Source of the DNA: CADEFX01 sp046154585
Lineage (GTDB): Bacteria > Pseudomonadota > Alphaproteobacteria > Rhizobiales > Hyphomicrobiaceae
Direction of reading: 5' to 3'
NCBI GenBank assembly: GCA_046154585.1
Contig: JBJXDX010000164.1
Span: 33,221 to 97,220 of the forward strand
DNA length: 64,000 nucleotides
In this document: piece after piece, positions 8,197 through 17,016 of the stretch
Layout of the letters: each line of letters begins with the position of its first letter
Position numbering within the stretch: the first letter of the stretch is position 1
Notes under the pieces: generated by a model
Told to the model about the DNA's origin: nothing
The model's input: the letters and a program-made list of their open reading frames with translations, nothing else
Databases searched by the model: none
Program-made: the position numbers and the translations under genes

Positions 8197-9078
8197 ATGG
8201 ATCTGGGCAAGCTCGGCGTCTGGGCCTCGCTCGACGGATACACGGCCAAGGAGGCTCTTGCCTTCGCACAGCGCGTCGAGAAACGCGGCTATCCCGCGCT
8301 ATGGATCCCCGAAAGCCGGGGACGCGACGTCCTTGTTACCTCCGCCTATCTGCTCGGTAGCACCACCAGGCTCATCATCGCTCCCGGCATCGCCAACATC
8401 TACGCGCGTGACGCCATGGCGATGGCCAACGGCCAGCGCGGCCTTGCCGAGCAGTCAGACGGCCGTTTCCTGCTCGGCATCGGCGTGTCGCATGTGCCGC
8501 TCGTTTCGACACTGCGCGGCCACGCCTACGGCAAGCCTGTCGCGACCATGCGCGCCTATCTCGAGGGCATGCGGGCCGCGCCCTACTTTGCCCCGGAACC
8601 GAAAGCGCCGCCGAAGACCGTGCTCGCGGCGCTCGGTCCGCGCATGCTGGCACTCTCAGCCGAGATGACGGATGGCGCACATCCCTACTGCGTCACGCCC
8701 GAGCACACCGCGGAAGCCCGCCGCATCCTCGGCCCTGGCAAGCTGCTCTGCCCCGAGCTCATGGTCCTCCTCGAGACCGATCCCGCCACTGCCCGCAGGG
8801 TCGCGCGTGAAGGTCTTGCGCGCTACCTGCAGCTCGAAAACTACGTCAACAACTGGCGCCGGCTCGGCTTCGGCGACGCCGATTTCGCGGGCGGCGGCTC
8901 GGATCGCCTCATCGATGCCAACGTCGCCTGGGGTGACGAGGACGCCATCCGCGCGCACATCCAGAAGCATTGGGATGCCGGCGCCGATCACGTCTGCATC
9001 CAGGCCATCAACACGGACAGCTCGCGCAAGCTGACGGACGAGAAGATCCTCGATCTGCTGGCGCCGGCAAAAAACTGA
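8197..9078 (+). CDS. LLM-class F420-dependent oxidoreductase (TIGR03620-like)
   Basis: This 293-residue luciferase-like protein starts with LGKLGVWASLDGYTAKEAL. It contains KRGYPALWIPESRGRDVLV, TTRLIIAPGIANIYARD and GRFLLGIGVSHVPLV, the pattern of the short LLM subgroup I recall as TIGR03620. A GGAGG box at 8184-8188 precedes the ATG by eight bases. It is cytoplasmic, with no signal peptide. It follows fbiC on the same strand and heads a run of three luciferase-like genes (8197-11186) that probably share transcription with the cofactor genes. The substrate is unknown; the reading as an F420 enzyme is family plus context. Confidence 0.85.
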   Translation: MDLGKLGVWASLDGYTAKEALAFAQRVEKRGYPALWIPESRGRDVLVTSAYLLGSTTRLIIAPGIANIYARDAMAMANGQRGLAEQSDGRFLLGIGVSHVPLVSTLRGHAYGKPVATMRAYLEGMRAAPYFAPEPKAPPKTVLAALGPRMLALSAEMTDGAHPYCVTPEHTAEARRILGPGKLLCPELMVLLETDPATARRVAREGLARYLQLENYVNNWRRLGFGDADFAGGGSDRLIDANVAWGDEDAIRAHIQKHWDAGADHVCIQAINTDSSRKLTDEKILDLLAPAKN

Positions 9079-9162
9079 ACCCGCTCACGAGCGTGGACGA
9101 GACCACCGCGCCCATGCAACGCTTCGCACAAGAACGCTGAAACGTTACAGGGAGGACCAACG

Positions 9163-10125
9163 ATGAGGTTCGGCATCAACACGCAGACGCGCGGCCCGCT
9201 GGCGACACGCAACGCCTACATGGCCATGGCCGATATCGGCGAGCGCTACGCCTACGACTTCATCTCCGTCAACGACCACGTCGTCATCCCGGCCGCCATC
9301 TCCTCGCATTATCCTTACAGCGAGGAAGGTTCCTGGAGCGGGGCCGCGTCGGGCTTCTGCCTGGACCAGCTCGCGACGCTGTCGTTTCTGGCGGGCTGCA
9401 CGCGATCGCTGCGACTGCTGACGTCGGTGATGGTCGTGCCGCATCGTCCCGCTGTGCTGACGGCCAAAATGCTCGCAACGGCCGACGTGCTGTCTCAGGG
9501 CCGCCTCATCCTCGGCGTCGGCGCCGGCTGGCTGAAGGAGGAGTTCGACATTCTCGGTGCGCCCTATGCCGGCCGCGGCCGCGCCACCGACGAGTATATC
9601 GAAGCCTTCAAGGTGCTCTGGCGCGATGACCGGCCCGTCTACAACGGCGACTTCGTCAAGTTCGACAACGTCAAGTTCGAACCCAAGCCGGTGCAGAAAC
9701 CGCATCCGCCCATCTGGGTCGGTGGCGAGAGCGATGCCGCCATGAGGCGCGTCGTGCGTCACTGCGATGCTTGGTATCCGGGCTCAAACAATCCCGCGCG
9801 TCGCCTTGATACCCCGGCCCGCCTGAAGGCCGCTATTGGCGATCTGCATGCGATGTCGGAGAAGGCCGGCCGCGATCCCGCCACCATCGATGTGGCCCTC
9901 ACCGTGCAATGGCCGGTGTCGTGGGAGGCGCAAAAGGCCACGGACGGCTCCCGTCGTGTCTTCACGGGCTCGGCGGCGGACATGGCGCAGGACACGGCAG
10001 CGCTTGCCGGTCTGGGCGTCAGCCACGTGTCGCTGCAGCTTGGGACGGACTCGCTTGAGGAGACCTGCGCCCGCATTCAGCGCTTCGGCGAGGAAGTTCA
10101 GCCGCTCGTCCGCGCCAAGAGCTAG
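9163..10125 (+). CDS. LLM-class F420-dependent oxidoreductase (TIGR03619-like)
   Basis: This 320-residue TIM-barrel protein starts MRFGINTQTRGPLAT and contains YAYDFISVNDHVVIP, SLRLLTSVMVVPHRPAVLTAK and GRLILGVGAGWLKEEFDILG. These are textbook features of the subgroup I recall as TIGR03619. The flavin/F420 phosphate-binding region appears later as HPPIWVGGESDAAMRR. A strong GGGAGGA box lies just upstream of the ATG. It is the middle gene of the post-fbiC run of three luciferase-like genes; the gap to the next one is 32 bases. Substrate not identifiable. Confidence 0.87.
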   Translation: MRFGINTQTRGPLATRNAYMAMADIGERYAYDFISVNDHVVIPAAISSHYPYSEEGSWSGAASGFCLDQLATLSFLAGCTRSLRLLTSVMVVPHRPAVLTAKMLATADVLSQGRLILGVGAGWLKEEFDILGAPYAGRGRATDEYIEAFKVLWRDDRPVYNGDFVKFDNVKFEPKPVQKPHPPIWVGGESDAAMRRVVRHCDAWYPGSNNPARRLDTPARLKAAIGDLHAMSEKAGRDPATIDVALTVQWPVSWEAQKATDGSRRVFTGSAADMAQDTAALAGLGVSHVSLQLGTDSLEETCARIQRFGEEVQPLVRAKS

Positions 10126-10157
10126 GCTCGTTCACGGCAAGCAATGGAAAGACGATC

Positions 10158-11186
10158 ATGAAACTCGGCGTTCACCTCAACTCGCAGCATCCGGCCGATG
10201 AAGATCCCCGCCGCCGCTACGCCGAAACGGTCGAGCAGGTCCGCCTCATGCGCCAGCTCGGATACGATTCGATCTGGAGCGGCGAGCACCACGCGACCGA
10301 CGGCTTCCACTACTTCCCGCTGATGGGCCTGATGCAGAGCCTCGCAGCCGAAGCCGAAGGCATGTACATTGGCACCAACATCGTGCTCCTGCCGTTCCAC
10401 AACCCGGTGGAGATGGCCGAGCTCGGCGCGTTCCTCGACGTTCTCTCCGGCGGCAAGTTCCTGTTCGGTGTCGGCCTCGGCTACCGGCAGGAGGAGTTCG
10501 ATATCTTCCGCGTGCCCATCAAGGAGCGCGTGAGCCGCACGGCGGAGGGTGTCGAAATCATCCGCCGGCTGTGGACCGAGGACGGCGTCACGCATCACGG
10601 CCGGCATTGGCAGCTCGACAAAGTCACCATTCGGCCGCGTCCGGTGCAGCAGCCGTCGCCACCGATCCTCATTGCCGCGCAGGTGGAAGCGGCGATTCAG
10701 CGCGCGGCCAGGATCGGCGACGGCTGGTGCGTCGCCCCGCTTCCCAAAGTCGATGAGATCGTCAAGGAGGTCGCCACCTACAAGACCGCCCGCAGCGCAG
10801 CCGGTCATCCGCCGGCCGAGCACATCGTCCGCTTGCTCGAGGTCGCCTGTGCCGCCGACGAGGAAACCGCCTTGCGGCGCGCCGCGCCGTTCCTGTTGTC
10901 CAAGTACGAGGCTTATGCGTCCTGGGGGCTCCCCGGCCTCGACTTCGACAAGAACGCCAAGCCCGAAGAGCAGCTCAAGCAGCTCGGCGCCAACCGCTTC
11001 GGCGTCGGTACGCCGGAGCAGGTGACCGAGGCTCTGCTGCAGCAGCATCGCGCCGGCATCACGCACGTCGCCATGCGCTTGAGCTGGCCCGGCATGAAGC
11101 AGGACGACATTCTCGCGGTGATTGAGGTTCTCGGCCGCAAGGTTTTCCCAGAGGTGCGCCGCCAGATAGCATCAGAGAAAAGCTGA
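10158..11186 (+). CDS. LLM-class flavin/F420-dependent oxidoreductase
   Basis: This 342-residue luciferase-like protein starts MKLGVHLNSQHPADED, then MRQLGYDSIWSGEHHAT, GTNIVLLPFHNPVEMAE and GKFLFGVGLGYRQEEFDIF. The SPPILIAAQVEAAIQRAAR segment is the expected cofactor-phosphate region. Compared with the two upstream paralogues it is closer to the alkanal-monooxygenase-like LLM branch, which may use FMN instead of F420. It is the last gene of the F420 locus. A perfect inverted repeat follows 32 bases after the stop. Confidence 0.85.
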   Translation: MKLGVHLNSQHPADEDPRRRYAETVEQVRLMRQLGYDSIWSGEHHATDGFHYFPLMGLMQSLAAEAEGMYIGTNIVLLPFHNPVEMAELGAFLDVLSGGKFLFGVGLGYRQEEFDIFRVPIKERVSRTAEGVEIIRRLWTEDGVTHHGRHWQLDKVTIRPRPVQQPSPPILIAAQVEAAIQRAARIGDGWCVAPLPKVDEIVKEVATYKTARSAAGHPPAEHIVRLLEVACAADEETALRRAAPFLLSKYEAYASWGLPGLDFDKNAKPEEQLKQLGANRFGVGTPEQVTEALLQQHRAGITHVAMRLSWPGMKQDDILAVIEVLGRKVFPEVRRQIASEKS

Positions 11187-11218
11187 TCTGTAAGGGCGGC
11201 TGAACGGGAGCAGGAGGA

Positions 11219-11248
11219 GGGCCGATCAGATGCGGCGGAGATCGGCCC
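11219..11248. terminator. Inverted repeat after the F420 locus
   Basis: A perfect 9-bp inverted repeat (GGGCCGATC at 11219-11227, GATCGGCCC at 11240-11248) with a 12-base loop follows the last luciferase-like gene. There is no T-run, so it may be a Rho-type end, an mRNA-stabilising stem or an operator. The remaining 11249-11490 shows no gene. Confidence 0.45.
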
Positions 11249-11490
11249 CAAGGAAACGAAAGCGCGGGGTAAGCTCCTCCGTCCCCCTCTCCCGGGACCA
11301 TCAGTCCACGCCCCAACCCCTGCTGGCAATCAGGCTCGTCAAGCAGGGTTAACGCGCGGCAACCGTCTTTGTACGGGCAATGCTGGTTCGCATGTGGATT
11401 GATTGCCGCTGCCGCACTGTCGCATCGGACAGGTCAACCTTGTGCCGGTTGCGCGCATTCTCGTGCATCGATCGACAACAGGAGAAATCC

Positions 11491-11874
11491 ATGAGTGAAA
11501 GCAGCGGCGATCCACATGGCGGCGGGAACGATACTCCGGCTCCTCCGGCTTCGTACCAAGACACAGGTGGCGTACATGGCGCCAAGCCTCCAACATCTCA
11601 GCCAACCGATAGCGCAGTGCACGACAGCGGTGATTGCGGTTCGCTCCTCGATCTCGGCGAGCTTGGATCTTTGGTCTCCGGGCTGATCGATATCGACGTG
11701 GGGGCCGGGAGCGACGGTAGCACCCACGCTGCGGCGACAATCGACGATGTCGCCAGCGTTAGCCTTCTCGGTGGCGCCGATCTGGTTGGAGGCTCCGGCA
11801 TCCTGGGCGGCCTTGGCGGTCTCGATGCGTCTTGCCTGCTCGATAGTCTCCTGTGTGACGGAATTCTCTCCTGA
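11491..11874 (+). CDS. Acidic Gly/Ser/Asp-rich hypothetical protein of the type I secretion cassette
   Basis: This 127-residue protein is not assignable to a family by eye. The N-terminal third is polar and rich in Gly, Ser, Pro and Asp (MSESSGDPHGGGNDTPAPPA). The rest has short hydrophobic pieces separated by Asp and Gly, such as LLDLGELGSLVSGLIDIDVG and LLGGADLVGGSGILGGLGG. There is no N-terminal signal peptide and no RTX nonapeptide. A CAGGAG box lies 6 bases before the ATG at 11491. It opens a series of three such proteins before an ABC exporter and adaptor, so it may be an exported substrate or accessory. That role is inference from position and composition. Confidence 0.6.
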   Translation: MSESSGDPHGGGNDTPAPPASYQDTGGVHGAKPPTSQPTDSAVHDSGDCGSLLDLGELGSLVSGLIDIDVGAGSDGSTHAAATIDDVASVSLLGGADLVGGSGILGGLGGLDASCLLDSLLCDGILS

Positions 11875-11928
11875 GATGCGGCGGACCCAGACCCGGAAGC
11901 GAACGCGGGATACGGACTGGGGTCGCAT

Positions 11929-11958
11929 CGAGCGCCCCGCTGCGGGGCGGGGCGCTCG
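11929..11958 (+). terminator. Strong GC hairpin after the first cassette gene
   Basis: A 12-bp perfect stem (CGAGCGCCCCGC and GCGGGGCGCTCG) closes a six-base loop 54 bases after the stop of the 127-residue protein. No long T-run follows. It could end transcription or lower read-through into the downstream cassette genes. Confidence 0.6.
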
Positions 11959-12085
11959 TCTCCGATTTAATGAAAATTGGAGGAAGTGCCGGCTAACGCG
12001 CGCTTAAGTCGACGTTGGCAATTCACGGCTCTCGATTCACGAAATCTGCAGGGGCGACGGGCACTGTGATGTGCGAGGAGCCGCC

Positions 12086-12451
12086 ATGAGTCCCGGACCG
12101 GAAAAGGATACCGACGATCCCGCGCTTGCGCGCGATGCAGGTGGCCGTGCGGATGCCGCCGCCCCGGCCGAGGCGGGGAATGCACATGCCGAGATGCTCG
12201 ATGTGGGCAGCCTGATCCGCGCAGCGCTTCTCAATGGTGCCGATCATCTCTCACTCAACGGCCAAGGTTTCGCTGCGCACGCGGATGTGCCGAATGCACC
12301 CACCTATGACGGTCACGTGTCCCTGGCACTAGACGCAGAGATCCTCCCCGCCATCGACGCCACGCTCGACCTCCTCACGACATCGACAGATTTGTTCGAT
12401 GTCCCGACATTCGATTTCGGTCACTCCGCCGCAGATTCTGGAGACGCATAA
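12086..12451 (+). CDS. Acidic hypothetical protein of the type I secretion cassette
   Basis: This 121-residue protein is of unrecognised family. Its N-terminus (MSPGPEKDTDDPALARD) is charged and disordered-looking. The middle has alternating hydrophobic/Asp segments (EMLDVGSLIRAALLNGADHL), and the C-terminus (DLFDVPTFDFGHSAADSGDA) ends in Asp and small residues. Such C-termini are compatible with type I secretion signals, but this is not proof. A GAGGAG box precedes the ATG at 12086 by about six bases; an upstream GTG at 12071 overlaps that box. It resembles its neighbours in acidity and lack of Cys. Confidence 0.55.
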   Translation: MSPGPEKDTDDPALARDAGGRADAAAPAEAGNAHAEMLDVGSLIRAALLNGADHLSLNGQGFAAHADVPNAPTYDGHVSLALDAEILPAIDATLDLLTTSTDLFDVPTFDFGHSAADSGDA

Positions 12452-12508
12452 TCGCGTCCGCTGCGCGACGGCGATGCAGGAATAACAGCGAGCTTGGGAG
12501 GTTCGTCG

Positions 12509-13480
12509 ATGCAACCGCAGCAAGCATTTGTAGCGCGCAGCCGCAAAGCGCAAGAGCGCGATCTCATGCAGCGCACGCTCGTGCAGGCGCCGCCGCACAA
12601 GGAGCGGGCACTCTGGAATTTCCTCACCTGGTCCTTCTTCATCGCGCAGGTGCTCGCTGCCGAGCAGTTCGTCGGCGCGCAGGCCAAGGCCGCCGAAGGC
12701 CTGGACTTGAAAGCGTCCGATGCGACCGCCGCGTTGGCGTCGCCCTTGGAGGCGCTGGCCGCCGCGGATGGCACCGGCAATGCAATGGAAGATGTGCCTT
12801 CGAGCCTAGGCGCCAGCCTTGACGATGTATTCGCCCCGTTTCTCAAGCTCGGCAATTTCGACGGCTCGGTGATCGATCTCGACTCGATTGCGCGTTCGGA
12901 GGATCAGTCGATCGCCATAGCCGCGTACGGCGTAGGAGCGTCGTCCGAGCCATCCTCGCCTGGCGATGGCCTCGTGTCTGATCCTGTCGTCGACGTCGTC
13001 ATTCCGGACATCCTCGATGTGATCGGCGACGCGACCGGCCCGCTGCTCAACACCGTTGAGGACATCGTCGCCACGCTGACCCAGATTGTCGGCGGCATCA
13101 CCGACCCGCTGTCGGGCACGGTAGGCAATGTCGCGCATGTCCTCGACGACATCGTGCACGACGTGCTTGCGCCGGTGACCGATCTCGTCGCGGACCTCAC
13201 TCAGCCCCTGGACGACGTACTGGCGTCGGCCGGTCAGTTGAGCTTCCCCGTGCTCGGTCTGCTTGGCGAGCTGGACGAGCTTTTCAAGAACGGCCGCTAC
13301 ACCGACTACAACATCGAGCTGCAGTCGAGCCTTCCGGGCGCGTCCGCCACGACATCGGCCGATCCCATCACGTCGGTCACGACTGCCACCGCGGATGTGG
13401 TGGATCACGTCGTCGATACGGCTGCGCGTCCGCTTGCACACCTCCTCGACGATCTGGGCTCGCGAGACGGCCTGCTCTAA
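12509..13480 (+). CDS. Amphipathic Val/Asp/Leu-repeat protein, candidate type I secretion substrate
   Basis: This 323-residue protein has a basic N-terminus, one hydrophobic segment around residues 37-50 (NFLTWSFFIAQVLAAEQF), and a long region at about 150-250 with repeated hydrophobic-Asp patterns. Examples are VEDIVATLTQIVGGITDPL, VLDDIVHDVLAPVTDLV and ADLTQPLDDVLAS. The pattern looks like stacked amphipathic units of roughly 14-16 residues. It has no RTX nonapeptides. A GGGAGG box places the start at ATG 12509. Its stop overlaps the start of the ABC exporter by one base (TAATG), arguing for co-translation and for being the exporter's cargo or a cell-surface partner. No enzyme motif was found. 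Confidence 0.65.
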   Translation: MQPQQAFVARSRKAQERDLMQRTLVQAPPHKERALWNFLTWSFFIAQVLAAEQFVGAQAKAAEGLDLKASDATAALASPLEALAAADGTGNAMEDVPSSLGASLDDVFAPFLKLGNFDGSVIDLDSIARSEDQSIAIAAYGVGASSEPSSPGDGLVSDPVVDVVIPDILDVIGDATGPLLNTVEDIVATLTQIVGGITDPLSGTVGNVAHVLDDIVHDVLAPVTDLVADLTQPLDDVLASAGQLSFPVLGLLGELDELFKNGRYTDYNIELQSSLPGASATTSADPITSVTTATADVVDHVVDTAARPLAHLLDDLGSRDGLL

Positions 13481-15351
13481 TGCTGGATCGCGTACGTCTG
13501 CCGCCGGATAGTCTGGACAAGCTCAGCGGCTACGCCGCCCAGTGGCTGGCTGCCGCCTCAGCTTATGTTTCCCGCCTGATCGCGCACCGGGACCGGCCGC
13601 AGCAAGGTTCGGACGACCCCTCCGCCGATCCCCTGCAGCACTGGCGCCGGATCGCCCGCCGCAACATCGTCGGCGTTGCCGTGTTCTCGGTCTTCGTCAA
13701 CCTGCTGATGCTGACGATGCCGATCTACCTGTTCCAGATCTCCGACCGCGTGCTGACGAGCCACAGCCTCGATACTCTCGTGATGCTGTCGTTGGTGGCG
13801 TTCGGCTTCGTCGCCGTCCTGTCCCTGCTCGACACCGTCCGCCGCCAGGTGCTCGGCCGCCTTGCAACGCGCATGGAAACGACGCTCGGCGGCCCGGTCC
13901 TGGCCTCCGTCGTCTCGCTCGCGCCGGCCAGTGATGGTGGCAACATTCTCCCGCTGCGCTATCTGCATCAGGTGCGCAGCTTCATCGCCAGCCCCACTAT
14001 GCTGGTGCTGTTCGATGCGCCTCTGGCGCCGCTTTACTTCGGCACGGTGTTCCTGATCCATCCGCACCTCGGCTTCATCTCTCTGATCGCCGGGCTCCTG
14101 CTCGCCGCCATCGCCGTCCTGAACCAGAAGGCGACCGCCAACCCCTTGGCGCAGGCCGCGCTGCATGCCTCGCGCGCCGAGGCCCAGGCCGATGCCCTTG
14201 CGCGTAATGCCCAGGTTATCAACGCCATGGGCATGCTCAACGAGAGCGTCCATCAGTGGGGCCGCAGTGAAGCCGCAGCCCTCACCGTGCAGACCGGGGC
14301 ACTCGACCGCGGCTACTGGATCAGCGGCCTGTCGCGCTTCGTGCGTCTCATGACCCAGATCGTGACGCTCGCCTGGGGCGCCTATCTCGCCCTCAAGGGC
14401 GGCCTGACCGGCGGCATGATGATCGCCGCATCGATCATTGCCGGCCGCGCGCTGCAACCGCTCGAGGGCATGATCGAAGGCTGGCGCAGTCTGATGCACG
14501 CGCGCGTGGCCTACGCCCGCGTCTGCGCCGTGGTCGACTCCCTGCGCAACGAGAGGCCGCGCCTGCTGCTGCCCAGGCCCGAAGGCCGGCTGACGGCCGA
14601 CAAGCTGCTCTACCTGCCCGCCGGCACCAAGGAGCCCGTGCTCAACGGCGTCAGCTTCGAGCTGCAGCCCGGCCAATCGCTCGCCGTGGTGGGACCGTCC
14701 GGCTCGGGCAAGTCCACGCTCGCGCGCATTCTTGTTGGCTGCCTGCTGCCGACGGCGGGCAAGGTGCGCCTCGACTCCACGGAACTGCGCAATTGGGACC
14801 GGCGCCAGTTCGGCGAATTCACCGGCTACCTGCCGCAGGAGGTCGAGCTCTTTCCCGGCACCATCCGCGAGAACGTCTGCCGCATGCGCGACGATCTTCC
14901 CGATGAGACGGTCTACAATGCGGCCGTACTATCGGGCGTGCACGACATGATCTGCCACCTGCCGAACGGCTATGAAACCGTTCTCGAGCGCAGCGGTGCG
15001 CCTCTCTCCGGCGGGCAGAAGCAGCGCATCGCGCTGGCCCGCGCGTTCTTCGGCAATCCCGCGCTCGTCGTCCTCGATGAGCCGAACTCCAATCTCGATG
15101 CCGCCGGCGAGCAGGCGCTGGCCGAATCGCTGCAGCGCGCCAAGGAGAAGGGCATCACCGTCGTCGTCGTCACGCAGCGTCCGTCGTTGCTCAACATCGT
15201 CGACAAGGTCCTGATCCTGCGCGGCGGCCGCGCCGAAGCCTTCGGCAGCCCGCAGGAGGTGCTGCGTCGCCTGCACAGCACCGGCGTCAATGTCGCGCAA
15301 AGCCCGCCGCCGGCCGCCATCCACAATTCGAGCGCGGCATCCGCCGGATAG
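13480..15351 (+). CDS. Type I secretion ABC transporter, permease/ATPase (PrtD-like)
   Basis: This 623-residue inner-membrane exporter has a membrane domain at about residues 60-320 and a C-terminal ATPase. The Walker A loop GPSGSGKS is at residues 405-412, the signature LSGGQ at 509-513 and the Walker B pair Asp533-Glu534 follows. There is no N-terminal C39 peptidase domain, so it should export unprocessed C-terminal-signal substrates and not cut double-glycine leaders. The overlap with the preceding repeat-protein gene suggests the cargo. The adaptor gene follows 23 bases later. The outer-membrane TolC-type partner is not in the window. Confidence 0.93.
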   Translation: MLDRVRLPPDSLDKLSGYAAQWLAAASAYVSRLIAHRDRPQQGSDDPSADPLQHWRRIARRNIVGVAVFSVFVNLLMLTMPIYLFQISDRVLTSHSLDTLVMLSLVAFGFVAVLSLLDTVRRQVLGRLATRMETTLGGPVLASVVSLAPASDGGNILPLRYLHQVRSFIASPTMLVLFDAPLAPLYFGTVFLIHPHLGFISLIAGLLLAAIAVLNQKATANPLAQAALHASRAEAQADALARNAQVINAMGMLNESVHQWGRSEAAALTVQTGALDRGYWISGLSRFVRLMTQIVTLAWGAYLALKGGLTGGMMIAASIIAGRALQPLEGMIEGWRSLMHARVAYARVCAVVDSLRNERPRLLLPRPEGRLTADKLLYLPAGTKEPVLNGVSFELQPGQSLAVVGPSGSGKSTLARILVGCLLPTAGKVRLDSTELRNWDRRQFGEFTGYLPQEVELFPGTIRENVCRMRDDLPDETVYNAAVLSGVHDMICHLPNGYETVLERSGAPLSGGQKQRIALARAFFGNPALVVLDEPNSNLDAAGEQALAESLQRAKEKGITVVVVTQRPSLLNIVDKVLILRGGRAEAFGSPQEVLRRLHSTGVNVAQSPPPAAIHNSSAASAG

Positions 15352-15374
15352 CCCAGGAACACCTCATCATAAGC

Positions 15375-16718
15375 TTGTGTCCCAGCCTCGATCAGTGGCA
15401 CCGCAGCGTTCCCTCCGGAACGCGCGGGCCGATCCTGCTCGGCGCCGCCGTGCTGCTGCTCTGCCTCGGCGGCTTCGGCGTGTGGGCCGCGGTCGCGCCG
15501 CTTGATGGCGCCGTCGTCGTGTCGGGCTCATTCGTCGCCACCGGCCAGAACAAGCAGGTGCAGCATCTCGAGGGTGGCATCATCCGCGAGGTGCTGGTGC
15601 AGGAAGGTCAGCTCGTCGAAGCCGATCAGCCGCTCGTGCGCCTCGATGAGACGTCGGCCCTGACCAAGCTGCGGCGCCTGGTCGTGCGCCGCCATCGCCT
15701 CGTCATCATGAAGGCGCGGCTGGAGGCCGAAATCGCCGGTAAGCCGTCCTTCAGCCTTCCAGCGGAGGCCAAAGGCGACGACGTCGAGGTTGCCGCCATC
15801 TTTGCTCGTCAGAAGATGGAGCTCGCTGCGCGCCGCGCACGCCTTCTCGACGAGGAACAAGTGCTGCAGAAGGAGATCGCCGGTCTGCAGGAGAGCATCA
15901 CCGGCCTGCGCGCACAGATCGTGGCCACCAACAGCCGCCTGGGCCTGTTCGCCGAGGAGCTGAAGGACAAGACCGACCTCATGAACCGGCAGCTCGTCCG
16001 CAAGACCGACGTGTTCATCGTGCAGCGCGCCGAGGCCGGGCTCGCCGGCGAGCTGGCCAGCCTGCAGGCCCGCCTCGCCGATTCGCGCGAGCGCATCTCG
16101 CGCGCCGAGCAGCAGATCGCGCAGCTCCGCTCAGCGGCGATGCAGAAATCCCTCGAGGAGCTGCGCGCCACCGACACCGAGCTTGACGACGTGCGCGAGC
16201 AGGCCAACGCCGCTCTCGACGTTGCCGAGCGGTCCGAGGTGCGGGCGCCGGTGCGCGGCATCGTCGTCAAGCTCAACCATCACACGCGCGGCGGCGTCGT
16301 CGCGGCCGGCGCCGTCATCCTGGAGCTCCTGCCTGCCAACGAGGATCTGATCATCGAGGCGCGGCTCAATCCGACGGACGTCGCTTATGTCAGGAGCGGG
16401 CTCGATGCGCTGGTCCGGCTAACCGCCCTCAATCAGCGCTTGACGCCCATGATCGATGGCAAGGTTACCTACCTGTCGGCCGACACCGTCACCCAGGCCG
16501 ACGCACGGGCGCGCACCAATGCTGACCTTCAGCCGCGCCACTCGTTCATCGTGCGCGTCAGCCTCGATGCCCAGGATGCGCGCGCCAAGGTGGCTGACTT
16601 CCGCCCCACGCCCGGCATGCCCGCCGATGTCTTCATCAAGACCGGCGAGCGCACCTTCTTCGAATACATCATGAAGCCCGTGCTCGACAGCTTCGCCCGC
16701 GCCTTCCGCGAGCATTGA
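15375..16718 (+). CDS. HlyD-family type I secretion periplasmic adaptor
   Basis: This 447-residue membrane fusion protein has a single transmembrane helix near residues 20-42 (ILLGAAVLLLCLGGFGVWAA). It is followed by the lipoyl-like half motif QVQHLEGGIIREVLVQEGQL, a long coiled coil at about 90-290 rich in Glu, Arg and Leu, and the second half motif SEVRAPVRGIVVKL. The C-terminal barrel ends near FFEYIMKPVLDSF. It connects the ABC exporter to an outer-membrane channel. A TTG at 15375 is the best start seen; no ATG or GTG lies in a sensible place. It is the last gene of the cassette. Confidence 0.92.
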   Translation: MCPSLDQWHRSVPSGTRGPILLGAAVLLLCLGGFGVWAAVAPLDGAVVVSGSFVATGQNKQVQHLEGGIIREVLVQEGQLVEADQPLVRLDETSALTKLRRLVVRRHRLVIMKARLEAEIAGKPSFSLPAEAKGDDVEVAAIFARQKMELAARRARLLDEEQVLQKEIAGLQESITGLRAQIVATNSRLGLFAEELKDKTDLMNRQLVRKTDVFIVQRAEAGLAGELASLQARLADSRERISRAEQQIAQLRSAAMQKSLEELRATDTELDDVREQANAALDVAERSEVRAPVRGIVVKLNHHTRGGVVAAGAVILELLPANEDLIIEARLNPTDVAYVRSGLDALVRLTALNQRLTPMIDGKVTYLSADTVTQADARARTNADLQPRHSFIVRVSLDAQDARAKVADFRPTPGMPADVFIKTGERTFFEYIMKPVLDSFARAFREH

Positions 16719-16814
16719 CCCGGCCTTTGACGTGCTCTTTTCCGCTTTGAATGAACGCGAGGGGTTCCGTTGCGGGCTCGCACGGTTGTGACCTGGGTCG
16801 CGGCTCGCCTGAAA

Positions 16815-16856
16815 GCGCGCCTTCGACGCGATGCTGAAGGCGCGCCTTCGACGCGA
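16815..16856 (+). repeat. 17-bp direct repeat
   Basis: GCGCGCCTTCGACGCGA occurs at 16815-16831 and again at 16840-16856. The two copies are separated by eight bases, in the intergenic stretch after the adaptor gene. No gene was seen in 16719-17016. Confidence 0.8.
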
Positions 16857-16900
16857 CGCCGGGAGGACAAATGTGAGGCGCGGCCGTGCTCCCTCCTGCT

Positions 16901-16979
16901 GTCATCCCGGGCAAGCGCGGGCCGAGACGATGGACAAGGTGGACGGCGTCAATTCCCGCGCGCGACCCGGGACCCAGAG
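16901..16979 (+). repeat. Dispersed palindromic repeat (REP-like), copy 1
   Basis: The block begins GTCATCCCGGGCAAGCGCGG and ends with CGCGACCCGGGACCCAGAG. The two ends form an imperfect palindrome. The same ends occur in at least four other intergenic copies in this window (about 23.35, 23.46, 29.77 and 29.85 kb). This single copy is in plus orientation. Confidence 0.75.
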
Positions 16980-17016
16980 TCTCATGCGGCAGCGAGTGGG
17001 GCCGCCAGTGCCGACA

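Noticed and set aside
11249..11490. Search for a LuxR-type dyad (lux box) before the secretion cassette
   Set aside because: No convincing palindrome of the right length was found, so no regulatory link to the LuxR gene is claimed.
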